Positions 21,801-33,655 of a stretch of 64,000 nt of DNA are shown one piece after another. The first letter of the stretch is position 1, and each line of letters starts with the position of its first letter. Both the position numbers and the translations under genes were made by a program. Under the pieces are notes generated by a model. It did not search any database and was not told where the DNA came from. It worked only from the letters and a program-made list of their open reading frames with translations. This stretch comes from Marthasterias glacialis (taxonomy: Eukaryota; Echinodermata; Asteroidea; Forcipulatida; Asteriidae), in contig OU452234.1 in NCBI GenBank assembly GCA_911728455.2, positions 14,209,338-14,273,337 on the forward strand, written 5' to 3'.

Positions 21801-24800
21801 GGATTCCGGGCTCCAGGGGGCCTGACCCCATTTCTGGGTCAGGCTAACCCATTTCTGGGTCAGCCTGACCCAATTCCGGGTCAGGCTGACCCGGAAACAG
21901 GTTAGAAAATGAGATTTGAACTCGGACTCTATTTCAGTTTGACCCATTTCTGTGTCTTTTTGACACACAATCCTGGTCATACTGACCCACAAATGGGTCA
22001 GGCCCCTGGGACCCGGAATCCGGGTCAAATCTGACCTCAAGGGAGTTTTTAGAGTAATAAAGCATGCAGATAAAAAGTTGCTTGCTAGTGACAATGATGT
22101 AAATTTAGTATAATCTTCACGAACCTGATTAGGGAAGAATGCAAAATTAAACAGGTGGTAACTTGAGATTAGCCTCGAGGCTTTCCGGAGTTAGCCGGGG
22201 TTAAGCCGGGGCTCAACCTCACGTTACCGCAAGTTACTGCTTGTTTAATTCTTCATTTCTTTCTTAACCATTGTGATATAATTTGTCTTTGCATGCTGTG
22301 CACCAGGACTCCTTGTCATCAGTGCTGCATTAGAGCGTGCGTGTTTCTACCTGGGCTGGAGGAATGGCATACGCATCGTGTCAGGATTCACGCTAGCTGT
22401 AGGAGTCCTCTGTACCATCTTGTCTAAACCCTACCAACCACCGAAACAGCCCTCTACACCCGACCCATCGGATGAGTGCGAATCCAAACCAGGTAAAAGC
22501 TCCAACGAACTGACCACCACCGGCGGTGATGAGATGATGGTGAGCATGAACGGTGTCACACCGGGCTGTGCCGAGCCGTCTCTAGGAGGAAAACAACCCA
22601 CCGCAAGAGTGGTACGGGGCAGTAGCTATGAACCCGTACCTTCAGACGATGAAGGCGAGGTCAGGACAACTGTGGACCATTCATCCCACCGTCACTTAAC
22701 AGAGAATCTACCTCTACGACTGTCTCTGAATGAATCACCTCATGCTAACTCCAGTCATTTCAAGTTACGCGGGAAAAACAGGTTAGACTTTATCAGGTCT
22801 TCTGAGGGTCACCATCGGTCGTACCTATCCCTGACGAGACTAAACTTCCCAGATGCAAAGACAGATATTGCTAGTAATCTTATCCCATCGATGTCATCAA
22901 GCACTCCTTGCCTAAGCTCTTCAAATAAAGAGGTTTATCACCAGAAGAGGTTCCCGATCAGCTGGGAGCCTTGGAGAGACGAAAGCTGCATCGATAACCC
23001 GGAAGCTGTGAGTTTCCCTAGGAGGTACTTGCGACTGCTTCGTTTGCCGGGGCATTGGTTCTTCTTCTTTGGCATTGCTGGTTCGTCGCTGGCTGCGCTC
23101 TTCAACGTCATCCATTTGGTATGTAGAAATCGCTCCCGCCAATGATAGACTTGGTTCCAAGACTGTTATTATGGCTTGCTGTTGAGAGTCGTACGGGTGC
23201 ACCACACTACATGGTCTCCCCATAGCAACCACTGCTAAAATAATGAGATAAATATTCAAAGACACTTTTACAAATATTGAAAAGTCCCTCAGCCTCTTGG
23301 AAACAAATCTTGTTTTATGACAACTACAAACTTCATTTTTCTTTTCAATTTTTAGGAGGTTAAAGTCGTTGAGAATGTTTGGTAGGCTGATCTAAAATAA
23401 AAACACTGAACGAGTAAACTGGCCAGACTCCATCAGGGAAAAATGACCCAGCCTACACTTTATAGCAAAATAGGGCCATTTCGAGAGGGCCAGTGTATCC
23501 TAAATGCCCCAGATTGAAGTCAACAACCCAAGGGGGGCACAACATTGAACCATCTTTCAGCAATCCATAAAAGCAAGGACCTTCAAATCTTTGATTAAAA
23601 GAAAATGTTTTTGGTTTACATTTTATTCATGAAGCTCGGCGCGTGGTTATCCTCTGGTGTAGTGCATCCACGAAGTAGTGCGTGACAAAGGGGCCCTCTT
23701 GTGGCAAAACATCTCAGATCATCATATTCAAAAATCAAATCTTTATGCTGTTCACCCATGACACATTTAAACTTTGCTTGACCCTGACCGCATTAGATGA
23801 TTTTTTTATGATTGTTGACAAGGGTCCGGATGTACACATCTTTTGTGACAGTTTTGTATTTTTGTAAATTTTCCATGACAACCGCTGCTGTCAAAACTGA
23901 TCAATATCACGTCTAAAGATTTGTTACAAAAAAAAATAAAAGGGATAATTGATCTAAATGAAGTACCATGCGTGTGAAATAGCAAAGAGCAAGGACTGAT
24001 AACAAAAAAAGATTGATTCAAGGTAGAATACAGGAAAGGTAACTAGACTAATCCAAGCAGCTCGTTCATGGGCGTTTACACCACCTCAGCTATGGCTACC
24101 GCACGCGCGCGTCGAAACACACAGACTGTGAATCCTCCACGCTGATTGGTACATGCGCGACTGATGCGCTAGTGTCGCGTCGCGTGCGCGTGCGGCGGCC
24201 ATGGTAAGCCACTACGCAACGAGCTCCTCGGATTAGTGTGTTCATCAAAACAAATAGACCGATTGCGCGACCTACGTCACGTGACCCCTGTTGGGTAAAA
24301 AAAAATGTAAACACACACGTAGTCCTCCATAGGAAAGGGTGGTACGGTACACGATGATTAATGCATTTACTTTATTCGATCGAGGCTTTTCTTGCTCGAA
24401 ATCTGTGAAACATATTCCAGAGTTTGTACCAAAGACCTTCAAGTGGCTGAATAAACCCAGTAAGGACAGTTCCAGCAAGTCTTGAAAATTGTAAAAGTGA
24501 TGTATAAATGTGCACGATGTGTACACCGCGCGACGGAACGTTAGGCCAGACGACCGCGCTCACCTCACATTTTTCAACACAAAAATGTCAAAGTTTTGAA
24601 GCTGAAATCCTCCAAAGAAATTGCTTTACAAAACTGTGTGATTCCTTTGCCTATTTGAAATTCTGGAAGGCTAGGTATTAATGCTCACTTTTCCAACGTT
24701 GTTTATCTTTTTTACAGTGATTTAGGCCAACATTACAAACATTTTAACAGACGGGTGGCTACATAATAGTCGTCCGACGCCGGTAATGCATGGCAAAAAA

Positions 24801-27800
24801 AAAACCTCTTTTTAGTAGAATTCTGTTAAATTATGAAACAGAGATGTGATTTAAATTAATGCCACACCATACTACTTTAAATAAAGGGGCTGATTAATGA
24901 ATTCATCGATTAACGAAAGTATAATAGACTGTTTTCGAACTCACACTGTGTCACGGCCTATCTCTTTACACGTATATTTTCACCAGCTATATGACGTCAT
25001 ACCCGATAGGGGTCACGTGACCGCATGTAAACATTGTCGCGCAATCGGTCTATTAAATGTTATAGTATCAGTCTGAAAGCTCCCTGATTGCAAAGGTAAT
25101 ATATACCAGTATCAATTTTTCATAGAAATATTTCTGTTTGAAATTCTGTCAAGGTTGACAAAAAAGAATTGGAAGACCCTGATTTTAATTTCGATTGTTA
25201 AAATAATTGAAATCAGCAACAATGTGTTTATATGCTGTTTAATGTGCATGGTCTTTCAATATTTTCTCCTGATTCAGATGACAGATTGAGCCCTTATTTT
25301 CAAAAGTTTTTTTTCATGTATGTATTGAATCACACAAAGTAAGAACACTGCACTATCGGCTTCACCAATCTTCTGTTTTGCATTTAAATCAAATTTGTTA
25401 ATCCAATAACAGCAGCAAGATTAATAACAGGAGTATTTTTTTCTCTCCCGCAGGTGAAATTCGCCGTGAGTATCGACATATCCGAGACCACGGCATCGAA
25501 CCTTCTCATCGGTATGGCAGCAATGGAGATAATCGCCAGGCTACCGGTTATAATATTCGGTAACCGGCTTTCGGTTAATCGGAATATAGTAATCGCCGTG
25601 GCATGCGTCATGGGGGCGTTTGCTACATTCGCCCTGGCGATGTGGCCGTCTCTCCACGTCATGATCATCTACGTCATTGGTAAGAAAACAAAACAATATT
25701 TTGTTAAGCCTGAATTGTTATAAAATGTTTACAAATTAGAAAAGAGAAGCGTTTTTATTCACCCGAGTTCATTCGTTGAATTAATTATAACGCCAGAATC
25801 CGATGCATCTTATTGTCATCTAATCATGGGAAACGTTTTAGACACAACGGTCCTTTTTGACAGTTCTGACCATGCGCGCACATGCTCAGTACTACGTGTG
25901 TAGTTCTGAGCGTAAGAACCGTGAAAAGGGACCGTTCAATGTCTCCCATTGTCTTAAAAAATGTTAAGGGAATACATGGAAGTTATTTCAAGTTAAAAGT
26001 CAAAAAATGCATATAGTTATTTGCTCAGTTTTTCAGACAATTTGACGAGTTTTATTTGTTACTATCTTTTCCAGTCTTGGGCGGTGTTCGCGGCACTCTC
26101 TACGGTGTATTCTGCGGAGCGACCATTGACACTTTCGGCGCGGATTGTGCACTTGAGAGTTACACAAGCCTGCTCATATTTTACGGGTTGGCCGGAGCAA
26201 TGGTGTCCACTGTTGGTGGTAAGTCCAGTTTTGTTTTCCCAAAGCCCGCGGCCCTGCAACCTCGGTTTCAAATTCCTCATCAAAGACTACCGATGATTAT
26301 AAAACAAAAGAGCAACAAGCATAAAACTACTTGCATGCATGTACTCATTCAAATGAAAACTTTCCTAACTTTCACAACGTTCATAATAAGCTGGAAATGT
26401 TGAGGTATAATTTCAAAACAACTACGATCTGTTCAAATTAAAATGCTCTGAGCTGCAAGACCGTCTTCAACAAACATCTTAAAAATAAATTTGGATTGTA
26501 CTTTCAAACTTCGTTAAAGCCCCAGCTCAACATTGGCAAGAAGAAAAACATGAAATGTTCCCTGTTTTACATATACCTACATGGTATACAGATAATGATG
26601 GTAGGAAACTTCCCTTGAAATATTTCTGCCTGAAGTGCAACGGTTTTTTTTATGATAAAGGAAATAAGATCCAAAATCAGTTTTCGTCCCTGTGAGACGA
26701 AAACTCTGTCTAAAGGAACGCGTACAAAAGTGCTGAATGCATTTTTACCGTTTTCTCGCAACTGAAACAACAAAATGAGCTGCCATTTTTACAGGTTGGT
26801 TTTAGTACAACGATTGATTTGTGCAAAAGAATGCAAGCATGTACAGTCAGTTTACCATTGTTGAGCTGGGTATTTATGGCTTTGAACTGTTCAGAGGGTC
26901 ATATGAAAGCTGTACAAATAAAATAATATAATTTGGGTATTATTCGTCGCTGTCTGGTTCTTCATGGTCCTGGGCCCAATGTCATAGAGTTGCTTTAGCA
27001 CAAAAAGTAGCCAAGCACAACAAAATAATGCTCGCCAGAATAAGGTAACCAGCCAAAAGACTATGTCACATGTACAATCTGTGACTGGTATACTGCTTAT
27101 TTTTGCTTAGCAGAACATTTTTAAGCATTATTTTCTGTTTAAGCAGCTCTATGAAATTGGGCCCAGCTTGCAATGTGACACCAGACATGAGACAGACCAG
27201 AGAGCCGACAACAAGTGAGCAGGGGGTCGATTTCAAAAAGCAATAAGATTCATCTTAAGTTGAGTTGTCAGTATTACCGTGGTGATTTGCATTGTGACAT
27301 CACACTTTGCTTAGCAATTAAGATTGATTTGCACTTAAGATCAATACCTCTATATAGCCCGTCCCATAAAGAGATCCAATTTGTAGAAACTGCCCCGGAT
27401 AGGTTTCATGTCAGACCCTATGACTTGAAGGTCACGACATCCGTTCAGGCTTCTAGGTGGCTGTTGACAATGTGCATGATTATAGATGGACTGACAAGGC
27501 TGTTGATTTTTTCAGAATATTGATTTTGAGAGACTGGACTGCTGATTCGGCCCAGGGCTTGAATCGTAATCACAATACGGAGGAACGTGCGTGTACTATA
27601 ACGAATGTTTGACCAATGATTTTGCAGGACTTAGCACTGACATCACGGGGTCTTTCACCATCTCACTTTACATTATCACCGCGCTCTTTCTCCTTTCTGC
27701 CCTTCTGTTCGTCTGTGCTTACGTGTGGAGGAGAAGAAATCCACTCATTGGTCAACAAAAACACGTGGATTGTGACGTCAATGCAAATAACAGTGACGAC

Positions 27801-27857
27801 GAGAAGGATAGCGGTCGGCAGGGAAATGGTATTTTGTCCACTGGGGAAACTGTGTGA
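18687..27857 (+). CDS. SLC16-like: Monocarboxylate-transporter-like (SLC16/MCT) gene, complete, six exons
   Basis: Exons 18687-18843, 21279-21575, 22307-23118, 25454-25679, 26075-26218 and 27628-27857 join in phase to a 621-residue protein ending in TGA. About 12 membrane helices are visible in the MFS 6+6 layout. Helices 1-6 are in exons 1-3. A hydrophilic Ser/Pro-rich loop of about 200 residues follows (roughly residues 190-395). Helices 7-12 run from [20 protein letters not shown] to [20 protein letters not shown]. The long loop between helices 6 and 7 and the [12 protein letters not shown] sequence before the last helix are typical of MCTs, which move lactate-like acids, amino acids or thyroid hormone across the plasma membrane. 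The usual helix-1 DGGWGW signature is replaced by AAGRLAV, so the subfamily and substrate cannot be set. AATAAA lies 92 bases after the stop. Confidence 0.88.
20826..21190. repeat. Long (GGTT/GTTT)n tract
   Basis: About 360 bases of GTTT, GGTT and GGTG tetranucleotides in MCT-like intron 1, ending about 90 bases before exon 2. Reading frames in it are by-products. Confidence 0.95.
21279..21575 (+). CDS. SLC16-like: MCT-like exon 2, helices 2-4
   Basis: Acceptor CTGGATAG, donor GTTTGT. Reads [18 protein letters not shown], then [19 protein letters not shown], then [19 protein letters not shown] and [21 protein letters not shown]-x-G-x-x-R between helices 2 and 3 is a standard MFS loop; the last part matches the MCT helix-5 approach in degenerate form. 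Confidence 0.88.
21769..22056. mobile_element. GGGTCA-rich MITE, uninterrupted copy
   Basis: Ends ACTCTAAAAACTCCCGGGTC and, inverted, ACTCTAAAAACTCCCTTGAG. The interior is full of CTGACCCATTTCTGGGTCAG palindromes. It lies in MCT-like intron 2. Related copy at 31065-31480. Confidence 0.8.
22307..23118 (+). CDS. SLC16-like: MCT-like exon 3, helices 5-7 and large loop
   Basis: Acceptor GCACCAG, donor GTATGT, 812 bases. Reads [38 protein letters not shown], then a long polar loop rich in Ser, Pro and charged residues, then [20 protein letters not shown]. Phase 1 in, phase 0 out. Confidence 0.87.
24046..24245. mobile_element. Short inverted-repeat element, copy 1
   Basis: Ends GACTAATCCAAGCAGCTCGT and, inverted, CACTAATCCGAGGAGCTCGT. 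Interior CTGTGAATCCTCCACGCTGA is shared with 34126-34325. Confidence 0.65.
24257..25055. mobile_element. Inverted-repeat element, about 800 bp
   Basis: Ends TAGACCGATTGCGCGACCTA and, inverted, TAGACCGATTGCGCGACAAT, both followed inward by CACGTGACCCCT. A segment at about 24690-24890 also resembles 695-905. In MCT-like intron 3. Confidence 0.65.
25454..25679 (+). CDS. SLC16-like: MCT-like exon 4, helices 8-9
   Basis: Acceptor CTCCCGCAG, donor GTAAGA. Reads [37 protein letters not shown], then [20 protein letters not shown]. The Glu and Arg in MEIIAR fall in helix 8, where MCTs carry a functional acidic/arginine pair. Confidence 0.87.
26075..26218 (+). CDS. SLC16-like: MCT-like exon 5, helices 10-11
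   Basis: Acceptor CTTTTCCAG, donor GTAAGT. Reads [20 protein letters not shown] then [19 protein letters not shown]. Phase 1 in and out. Confidence 0.85.
26518..26872. mobile_element. TTAA-flanked MITE, copy in MCT-like intron 5
   Basis: Left TTAA at 26514-26517 with AGCCCCAGCTCAACATTGG. The right end is decayed (GTTGAGCTGGGTATTTA). Confidence 0.75.
26972..27164. mobile_element. GGGCCCAA-ended MITE, copy 1
   Basis: Ends GGGCCCAATGTCATAGAG and, inverted, GGGCCCAATTTCATAGAG, with AAGCACAA motifs. Second copy at 32372-32563. Confidence 0.75.
27221..27352. repeat. Dispersed repeat with empty TTAA site
   Basis: Matches the two flanks of the TTAA MITE at 43909-44261. Here the site is uninterrupted: ATTCATCTTAAGTTGAGTTG, TTAA at 27255-27258. 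Confidence 0.75.
27628..27857 (+). CDS. SLC16-like: MCT-like exon 6, helix 12 and C-terminal tail
   Basis: Acceptor GATTTTGCAG. Reads [38 protein letters not shown], then a polar tail with Asp/Asn-rich sequence ending STGETV and TGA. The final T-V residues could serve as a PDZ-binding end; this is inference. Confidence 0.86.
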
Positions 27858-27948
27858 AATTTTATTGATGGACAATTTGTTTATTTGGGGAGTATCAACA
27901 ATACAACGACATGTGATTAGCACTCTATTCCAGTGAGATTTTCTTGAG

Positions 27949-27954
27949 AATAAA
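27949..27954 (+). terminator. Poly(A) signal of the MCT-like gene
   Basis: AATAAA, 92 bases after the stop codon, in an AT-rich stretch. Position suits cleavage near 27970-27985. Confidence 0.55.
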
Positions 27955-28435
27955 ATTGTCAAAGTTCGTGAGGTTATTTTAACACCATATAAGTTTAGTA
28001 CATGAAAGGTGCGTTCGGAAAATACATGAACGAATCGTAATACTGTTATCTTTCTGATAGGTTTCAGGACAAACCTATGATGTCACAGGATTAGGGCGCC
28101 CTCCCTTGGAGGTTTGAAGAGAGTAGCTCATTGGCCCGTTGTGGTGTGTTGTGCCGCGCGCGACCATAGCCGGCCGTGTTTTGTCCAGAGGGCCGTTTTA
28201 CCGACACGAGAGAGCACCGGGATAACGTCAATGCACAAGTTTTTTTTTATTAGTAAACAAAAATTGTTTACTTCGTCATTTTTTGTTCAAAATTCTCAAA
28301 ATCCACAAGTTCCCCCATCTAACCATTTTTAGACTCATAACATTGGAAAGCCGTTTTAATTTTGGGCAAAACCGCCGACCCAGAAAATGCCAGCCAGCCA
28401 AAAAACTCTTCAAAGTACAATTCTTACCAGCCTAT

Positions 28436-29015
28436 GACCGTATCCGAATTGGCGGCTACGGCTAAGGCCACGGCCGTTGCTAAGGGTGCTGCTATGGACG
28501 TCCTATACTTCAACGCATGATGACGAGTTGATCCAGCCGTAGCCGTAGCCGCTGGTATTGAAAATTTGGCCAAATAGACTGATCCATTAAGCCCCGCCCC
28601 CTAAACATATTGACCATTCACAGCATTGACCACAACATCACTGTGCAGGTATGGGCAGCACAATGTGCGTCTCTTCAATACCAAACTGCACGACATGAAC
28701 GCGCGCGCTATAAGTACGTGCACTCATATTTACATTTTCCAATATGACTTTATCGTGTTGGACTTTTGGCGGACTTTCGGTGGCGCAGCCAAGGCTGTGA
28801 TTGTTCAACATGTAAGGGGTGGGGCTTAATGGATTGGTCTATTAAGACGAGGAACTGTTTTTCGCCAGGATGTTTATTTAACACTGAGAGGCCGTGTCCA
28901 AATGATGGATTTGGCAGTGGCTGGCCGGCACGCCAAAAAATCCTATTCCTCAACAATAGTGTTGCAGCCAGCGGCCATAGCCGGTAGCCAAAGTCGCCTT
29001 GATTCGGACACAGTT
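28436..29015. mobile_element. Inverted-repeat element hosting a nested MITE
   Basis: Left end CCGTATCCGAATTGGCGGCT; the right end inverted begins GTGTCCGAATCAAGGCGAC. The MITE at 28575-28841 is nested inside. One end also appears at 50333-50445. Confidence 0.6.
28575..28841. mobile_element. MITE with GCCCCGCC ends, copy 1
   Basis: Ends TAGACTGATCCATTAAGCCC and, inverted, TAGACCAATCCATTAAGCCC. A longer copy lies at 54416-54884 in oxidase intron 5. Confidence 0.75.
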
Positions 29016-29489
29016 TAAGATTGATTGAAGAGCTCAGACCAAAAATTTCTGCAAGTGAAGACGTGCATGGGCTCAGCAGTCAAATAATCGAGTCGGCTAC
29101 TTCGGCAGTCATGTACCGCGCGCTTATAGTTCAGCGCGCCCTCTCGCGTTTTGCTGCATAGTACGACCCGGTAATCTCCTCGGCTTGTATTCGGCTACAC
29201 GGCTTGTTGCCTAAGGTTATGACAGGCCTTGATTTGTTGCAATTGTTTACTTGAAGTCATTCTTGATGAGCCTCTACTACATTTTCTTAAAAGAATTATT
29301 GTATTTCTGGGTCCCCTTTTTCTGCCCTCTCAAAGAGTAGACAAAAACTCTTGCTGAGGAGATTAGACTTTACAAAATTGTAAGCCTATTTTTTATCTTT
29401 ACTTGCAAAAATTTTACCCAAGGTTGAACCGAAGCATCTTTTGGGGATTCACAGTAATCTGTCACGTAGGCAGGTTGGTATTCAGGTAG

Positions 29490-30005
29490 CCCTGGTAGGA
29501 CGTGTCAGTCTCCGTTTGCACTGCCTCTGACGTCATGAATATAAAGGGGTCGCTACGTAGCAAACAGACTTATAACAACATTATTTAATTGTTTTACATG
29601 ATTAAATTAGCTGAAACTTCGTTCATATATTCCTTGTGTCCCATACTTACAGACTGGCAGGTTCGTAAATCATTAAAATGTTTTGAGAACACACTATTGA
29701 CGAAAATACAATGAAAATTGTAACAGAAATCTGTGAAAACTTCAGTTGCTCTCCGGTTAAAACGAACAACACGCACGCGCATAATACAACATCGCAATAC
29801 CGAAAGAGGACGCCGTCTAGTTACTCAGTGTGCAATATTGCAGTGCGCAAATTTAACATGCGCGCTCACATTTTAGCTAGCTGTACACAGAGCTCTATTG
29901 GGCATAACTTATAATATTGTGCGCTAATGTAATTAATTTGTTCGAATTGCAGAGAAGCTTACACAGGACGTCAGTGGCAGTGCAACGGACACTGACGTCC
30001 TACTA
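29490..30005. mobile_element. Inverted-repeat element, about 515 bp
   Basis: Left AGGACGTGTCAGTCTCCG then TTGCACTGCC; right, inverted, AGGACGTCAGTGTCCGTTGC. No coding content recognised. Confidence 0.6.
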
Positions 30006-30473
30006 TATAAGGTTAGTATTCGGTGGTCTATAGTATTCCGGGAGATCGGTTAAGCGAAGGCAGACTGATCAATATTATTATGAGCCAATTTTTCCCCGCA
30101 ACCCCGGAAATCCGGTCAAAATCCATCATTGTGTGCACCGATCCTCAAGGTCGAAAGCCTACAAAGACAAATACAAGACTGGTATCTTTAAATAAAGATG
30201 GACGATTAATGCACTCGTTTAAAAAGCAATAATGCACTGAATTTGTTAAAAATTCAATTCTCCGTGCATGATTTTCCGAAGGTCTTTGTAGAATAAAACC
30301 ATTTTACCCATTGTTCATAAGCCCGAATTTAGTCAGAAGTATAGATCATAATAATGTTCTGCTGAAGAGTGAAATGTACCAGTAGTGAAAATCATAAAAC
30401 AATTTTAAAGCTGTGTTGAGTATCTGGAATGAATTTGACAAATGGATAGTATTAGAAAGTGTCAATATTTAGT

Positions 30474-30862
30474 CAGTGGCGTAACTAAGCACCGGGGGGA
30501 GGGGGGGGCGGGGGGCCACGGGGGCACGTGCACCCCCCCCCCCCCAACTGATGTCCGTGCCCCCACCATTTTAAATATGGACGTTTGAGATTGAAAATTT
30601 CCTGACTAAAATGTTACAGTTTATAGGCTTTTATGTAGTAATTTTTTTAAAACTATTTTTAAATATTATTTACACACAGACAATGTATTTTACAAAAAAA
30701 AACATAGTAAACGGCATAACAAAAGAGTGCTGTAAGGGGCTTGTTTTGGAAAAATACAAACGGAAACTACAGTTTTAATTGGTCAGAAGTGCCCCCTAGA
30801 AAAAAATGGTGCAACCCCCCTGTGCCCCCCCCCCCTTGAAATGTTACCGTAGTTACGCCTCT
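30474..30862. repeat. Repeat with GTGGCGTAACTA end
   Basis: Begins CAGTGGCGTAACTAAGCACC and ends GTAGTTACGCCTCTG, near-inverted, with long G and C runs near 30500-30545. A smaller relative may be 15280-15425 (GGCGTAACC and ATACGCCACTG). Confidence 0.5.
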
Positions 30863-31064
30863 GATATTAGTTTATATTGAGTATAAAGTTTATACCAATA
30901 GTCGTGACATGTCGTTAAAGTGTTTTTATGATGTGGAAATGAAGTTCCAACTCGGTCTTCGGGTGAAAAATGCACAGGCACTAAAAAAAAGTTGTTTTCA
31001 AAATGTTTTGTCTTTTTTTTTGTAAGTGGACACTGGTTTTAGCTAGGTTTCGGCGCTCTATGCT

Positions 31065-31480
31065 ACACTAAAAAGAATCCCGGGTCAGAATTGACCCTGG
31101 ATTCCGGTACAAAGGGGACCTGACCCATTTCTGGGTCAAACTGACCCGGGAACTGGTTCAAAACATGCGATTATTAACTCGGGTTCTGCGTCAGTTTGAC
31201 CCATTTCTGAGTCATATTGACACGGGTTTCCGGATCAGTCAAACTGACCCAGAAATGGGTCAGCCCCACGGGACCCAGAATCCGGTGTCGAAGGGTATTC
31301 TGTCCTCCGGGTAATGTGTCCACCATACGGTAAATTAACGTGGGCTGGAGGAGTTTATTCAAAAGAGGGCTCTATCAGAAGGAGTTAGTACACAATCCGC
31401 CGTATGCCCGGACAGAATCTCCTGCCGGACAGAATCTCCTTCCACACCGGGTCAAATCTGACCCGATACTTTTGAGAGTG
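31065..31480. mobile_element. GGGTCA-rich MITE, interrupted copy
   Basis: Left ACACTAAAAAGAATCCCGGG; right, inverted, ACACTCTCAAAAGTATCGGG. Same interior palindromes as 21769-22056. Split by the CCGG-flanked element at 31282-31450. Confidence 0.78.
31282..31450. mobile_element. CCGG-flanked MITE nested in another MITE
   Basis: Inverted copy of 6567-6737. CCGG is present on both sides, whereas the uninterrupted host at 21769-22056 has one (GGAATCCGGGTCAAAT). Confidence 0.8.
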
Positions 31481-32371
31481 TATTATCCCGTAGAAAACTA
31501 GATGATAATTATTTGGAACGAACGTCTATACCAAAACCAATGATGCACCAGTCATTTGTACATAATTATACTCTTCCAGAAACCGACGATGTACTTTTTC
31601 ATATTTTCCTTTTAAACTTCTTCATGAACCATGGGTTCAATCCACTTATTCATGGAGACATCATGGAAAATCTTCGTAGTTTTATTCCTTGAAAAGCTTT
31701 CCACTTTTATTCCAGTAATTATGAACGTCCAGTTTGACATCACGTTTAAAGTAGGCACCAATGAACCATCGAATCTGCGGGTATTATGTAGCTAATGTAT
31801 TTGTATCATTTATGGGTAACCAATAACACCTTTAACTTCAGTATATTTTTGTATAACGATTTTATACAACGAAAGGTAATTTTATTGTGCAATATTTTAC
31901 AATTATGAATTTTTGATTAAATAAATTATTTATACCGTCTATCCACAGTAGATGCTAGCGTGCAATCAAACAATTTTTGGAAACTCGCCATAACAGTATC
32001 TTTCTGCGTGCAGACTCGTGAAAACCCGCAAATTAAGTTCTATCCTGTTAGTTGGCAAGTGTGACGTAATTCCACTGTAAGCCACGCCCACTTCACTCAA
32101 ACTGGTTCCGCCCGATTGCAAGAAGCCTCAAGGCATTGTATTGAGCTAGTTTCTAAAGGGAATCCATGTAAGTAAAATTTTAAAAATGGACTTGGCTTTT
32201 AGATAGTGTTCTTCAAAGAGTCGAGGTCTTCTCAGAGTTATGAGTTTCTGTCATTAGAAATGCTTTTAGCGATGAAATGGGTGATTTGTGGTTAAATTAC
32301 ACACAAACGTATTGAAGCTTTGCAACCAGAGGAACCGATCACGTTGGGCGTGACGCAGTGACTCACCAACA

Positions 32372-32563
32372 GGGCCCAATTTCATCGAGCGGCTAAAGCA
32401 GAAAATAGTGCTTAAAAGTTTCCTGCTGAGCACAAATAAGCAGGATACCAGTCACAAATTTTACATGTGACATGCTATTTTGGCTGGTAACCTTATTCTG
32501 GTAATCATTATTTTGTTTGTGCTTAGCATCTTTTTGTGCTTAAGCAGCTCTATGAAATTGGAC
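32372..32563. mobile_element. GGGCCCAA-ended MITE, copy 2
   Basis: Begins GGGCCCAATTTCATCGAG and ends CTCTATGAAATTGGACC. Inverted relative to 26972-27164 with near-identical interior. Confidence 0.75.
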
Positions 32564-33344
32564 CGAAGAAAAATTCCTCTCTCAGAAACGCGCGCGTTTG
32601 TGTAATATTATTGTATGCTGATTACCAGTCTAGTCAGTGATGGAGATCAGTGGGTGCAACGTGCATTGCTTAATACCCCACAGAGTTAAGTTGGGTGCGA
32701 TCTATTAGGGTATTTTTTATGTTTTTTTAATTGATTCCCCCCCAAAAAAAAAAAAAAAAAAGAAATAAAAAAAAATCGAGCATGATAATTCTGAACTGCA
32801 GAAAAAAATGCCACCCGGCGGAAGAGCAGACCCGGATTGACCCAGGCAAGCTAATCGAACGCACCCATAACTGTACATGTACTGACATTTTACTTCCCCA
32901 ACGAAATCTCGCACTTTAACGGGAACCGCTTTCGAATATTCGCGAGGTTTGCAAGGTGTATTGTTACCTTGTTGTTCTACCCGAAAATAGTCTTTCTTAA
33001 AGTAAGTCAATTTGTTTATGCAAATATTTTCCCTGTTTCTTTGATAAACAGAATTTAAATTTTTAGAATTGTTGTATTGGATAACATTTGTAGACAATGA
33101 ATTTTTAAGCACTTTTTCACAAGCTTGTTCATTGAGTATTAAAATTAGATATAAATTGTTAATTCAGAATGACTGATTGTGTTTTTTTGTTAAAAGCGGA
33201 TAATATATAAATCATTTATGTGGACTGAAGTCGGCAAAATGCGATTCAATGCAAACTTTACTGTCAATTAATAATATAGACAACATATATTTGAACGTTT
33301 TCGTACTTTTTGAAATTAAATTTACAGTATCCGGCATATGGTTA

Positions 33345-33655
33345 TTACTTAAAGGTATACAATATAAGATTGGTTAAGCTGATAGTGAAATGTTTTTACT
33401 TTGTACTTAATAAATACATGTAAATAATTTAAACAAAACTGTGAAAAAATTGGGCTCAAACCGTCGTCTGAGTCGGGAGAAAATAGTGAAAAACCGTGCA
33501 CACTTTTCAGCATGGTTGTAAACACATTCTCCTTAATTTCGATTGTTCAAACCGAAATTAAAATCTGGGTCTTCAAATTCTATTTTCCGTAGACTTTGAC
33601 ATGGAAGATTGGTCTGTTATGATAATCAGTATGCTTTCAGACTGATACTAATAAA
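33345..33655. repeat. Dispersed 300-bp repeat, third copy
   Basis: Shares GAAAAACCGTGCACACTTTT and AGACTGATACTAATA with 13105-13425. Confidence 0.65.
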
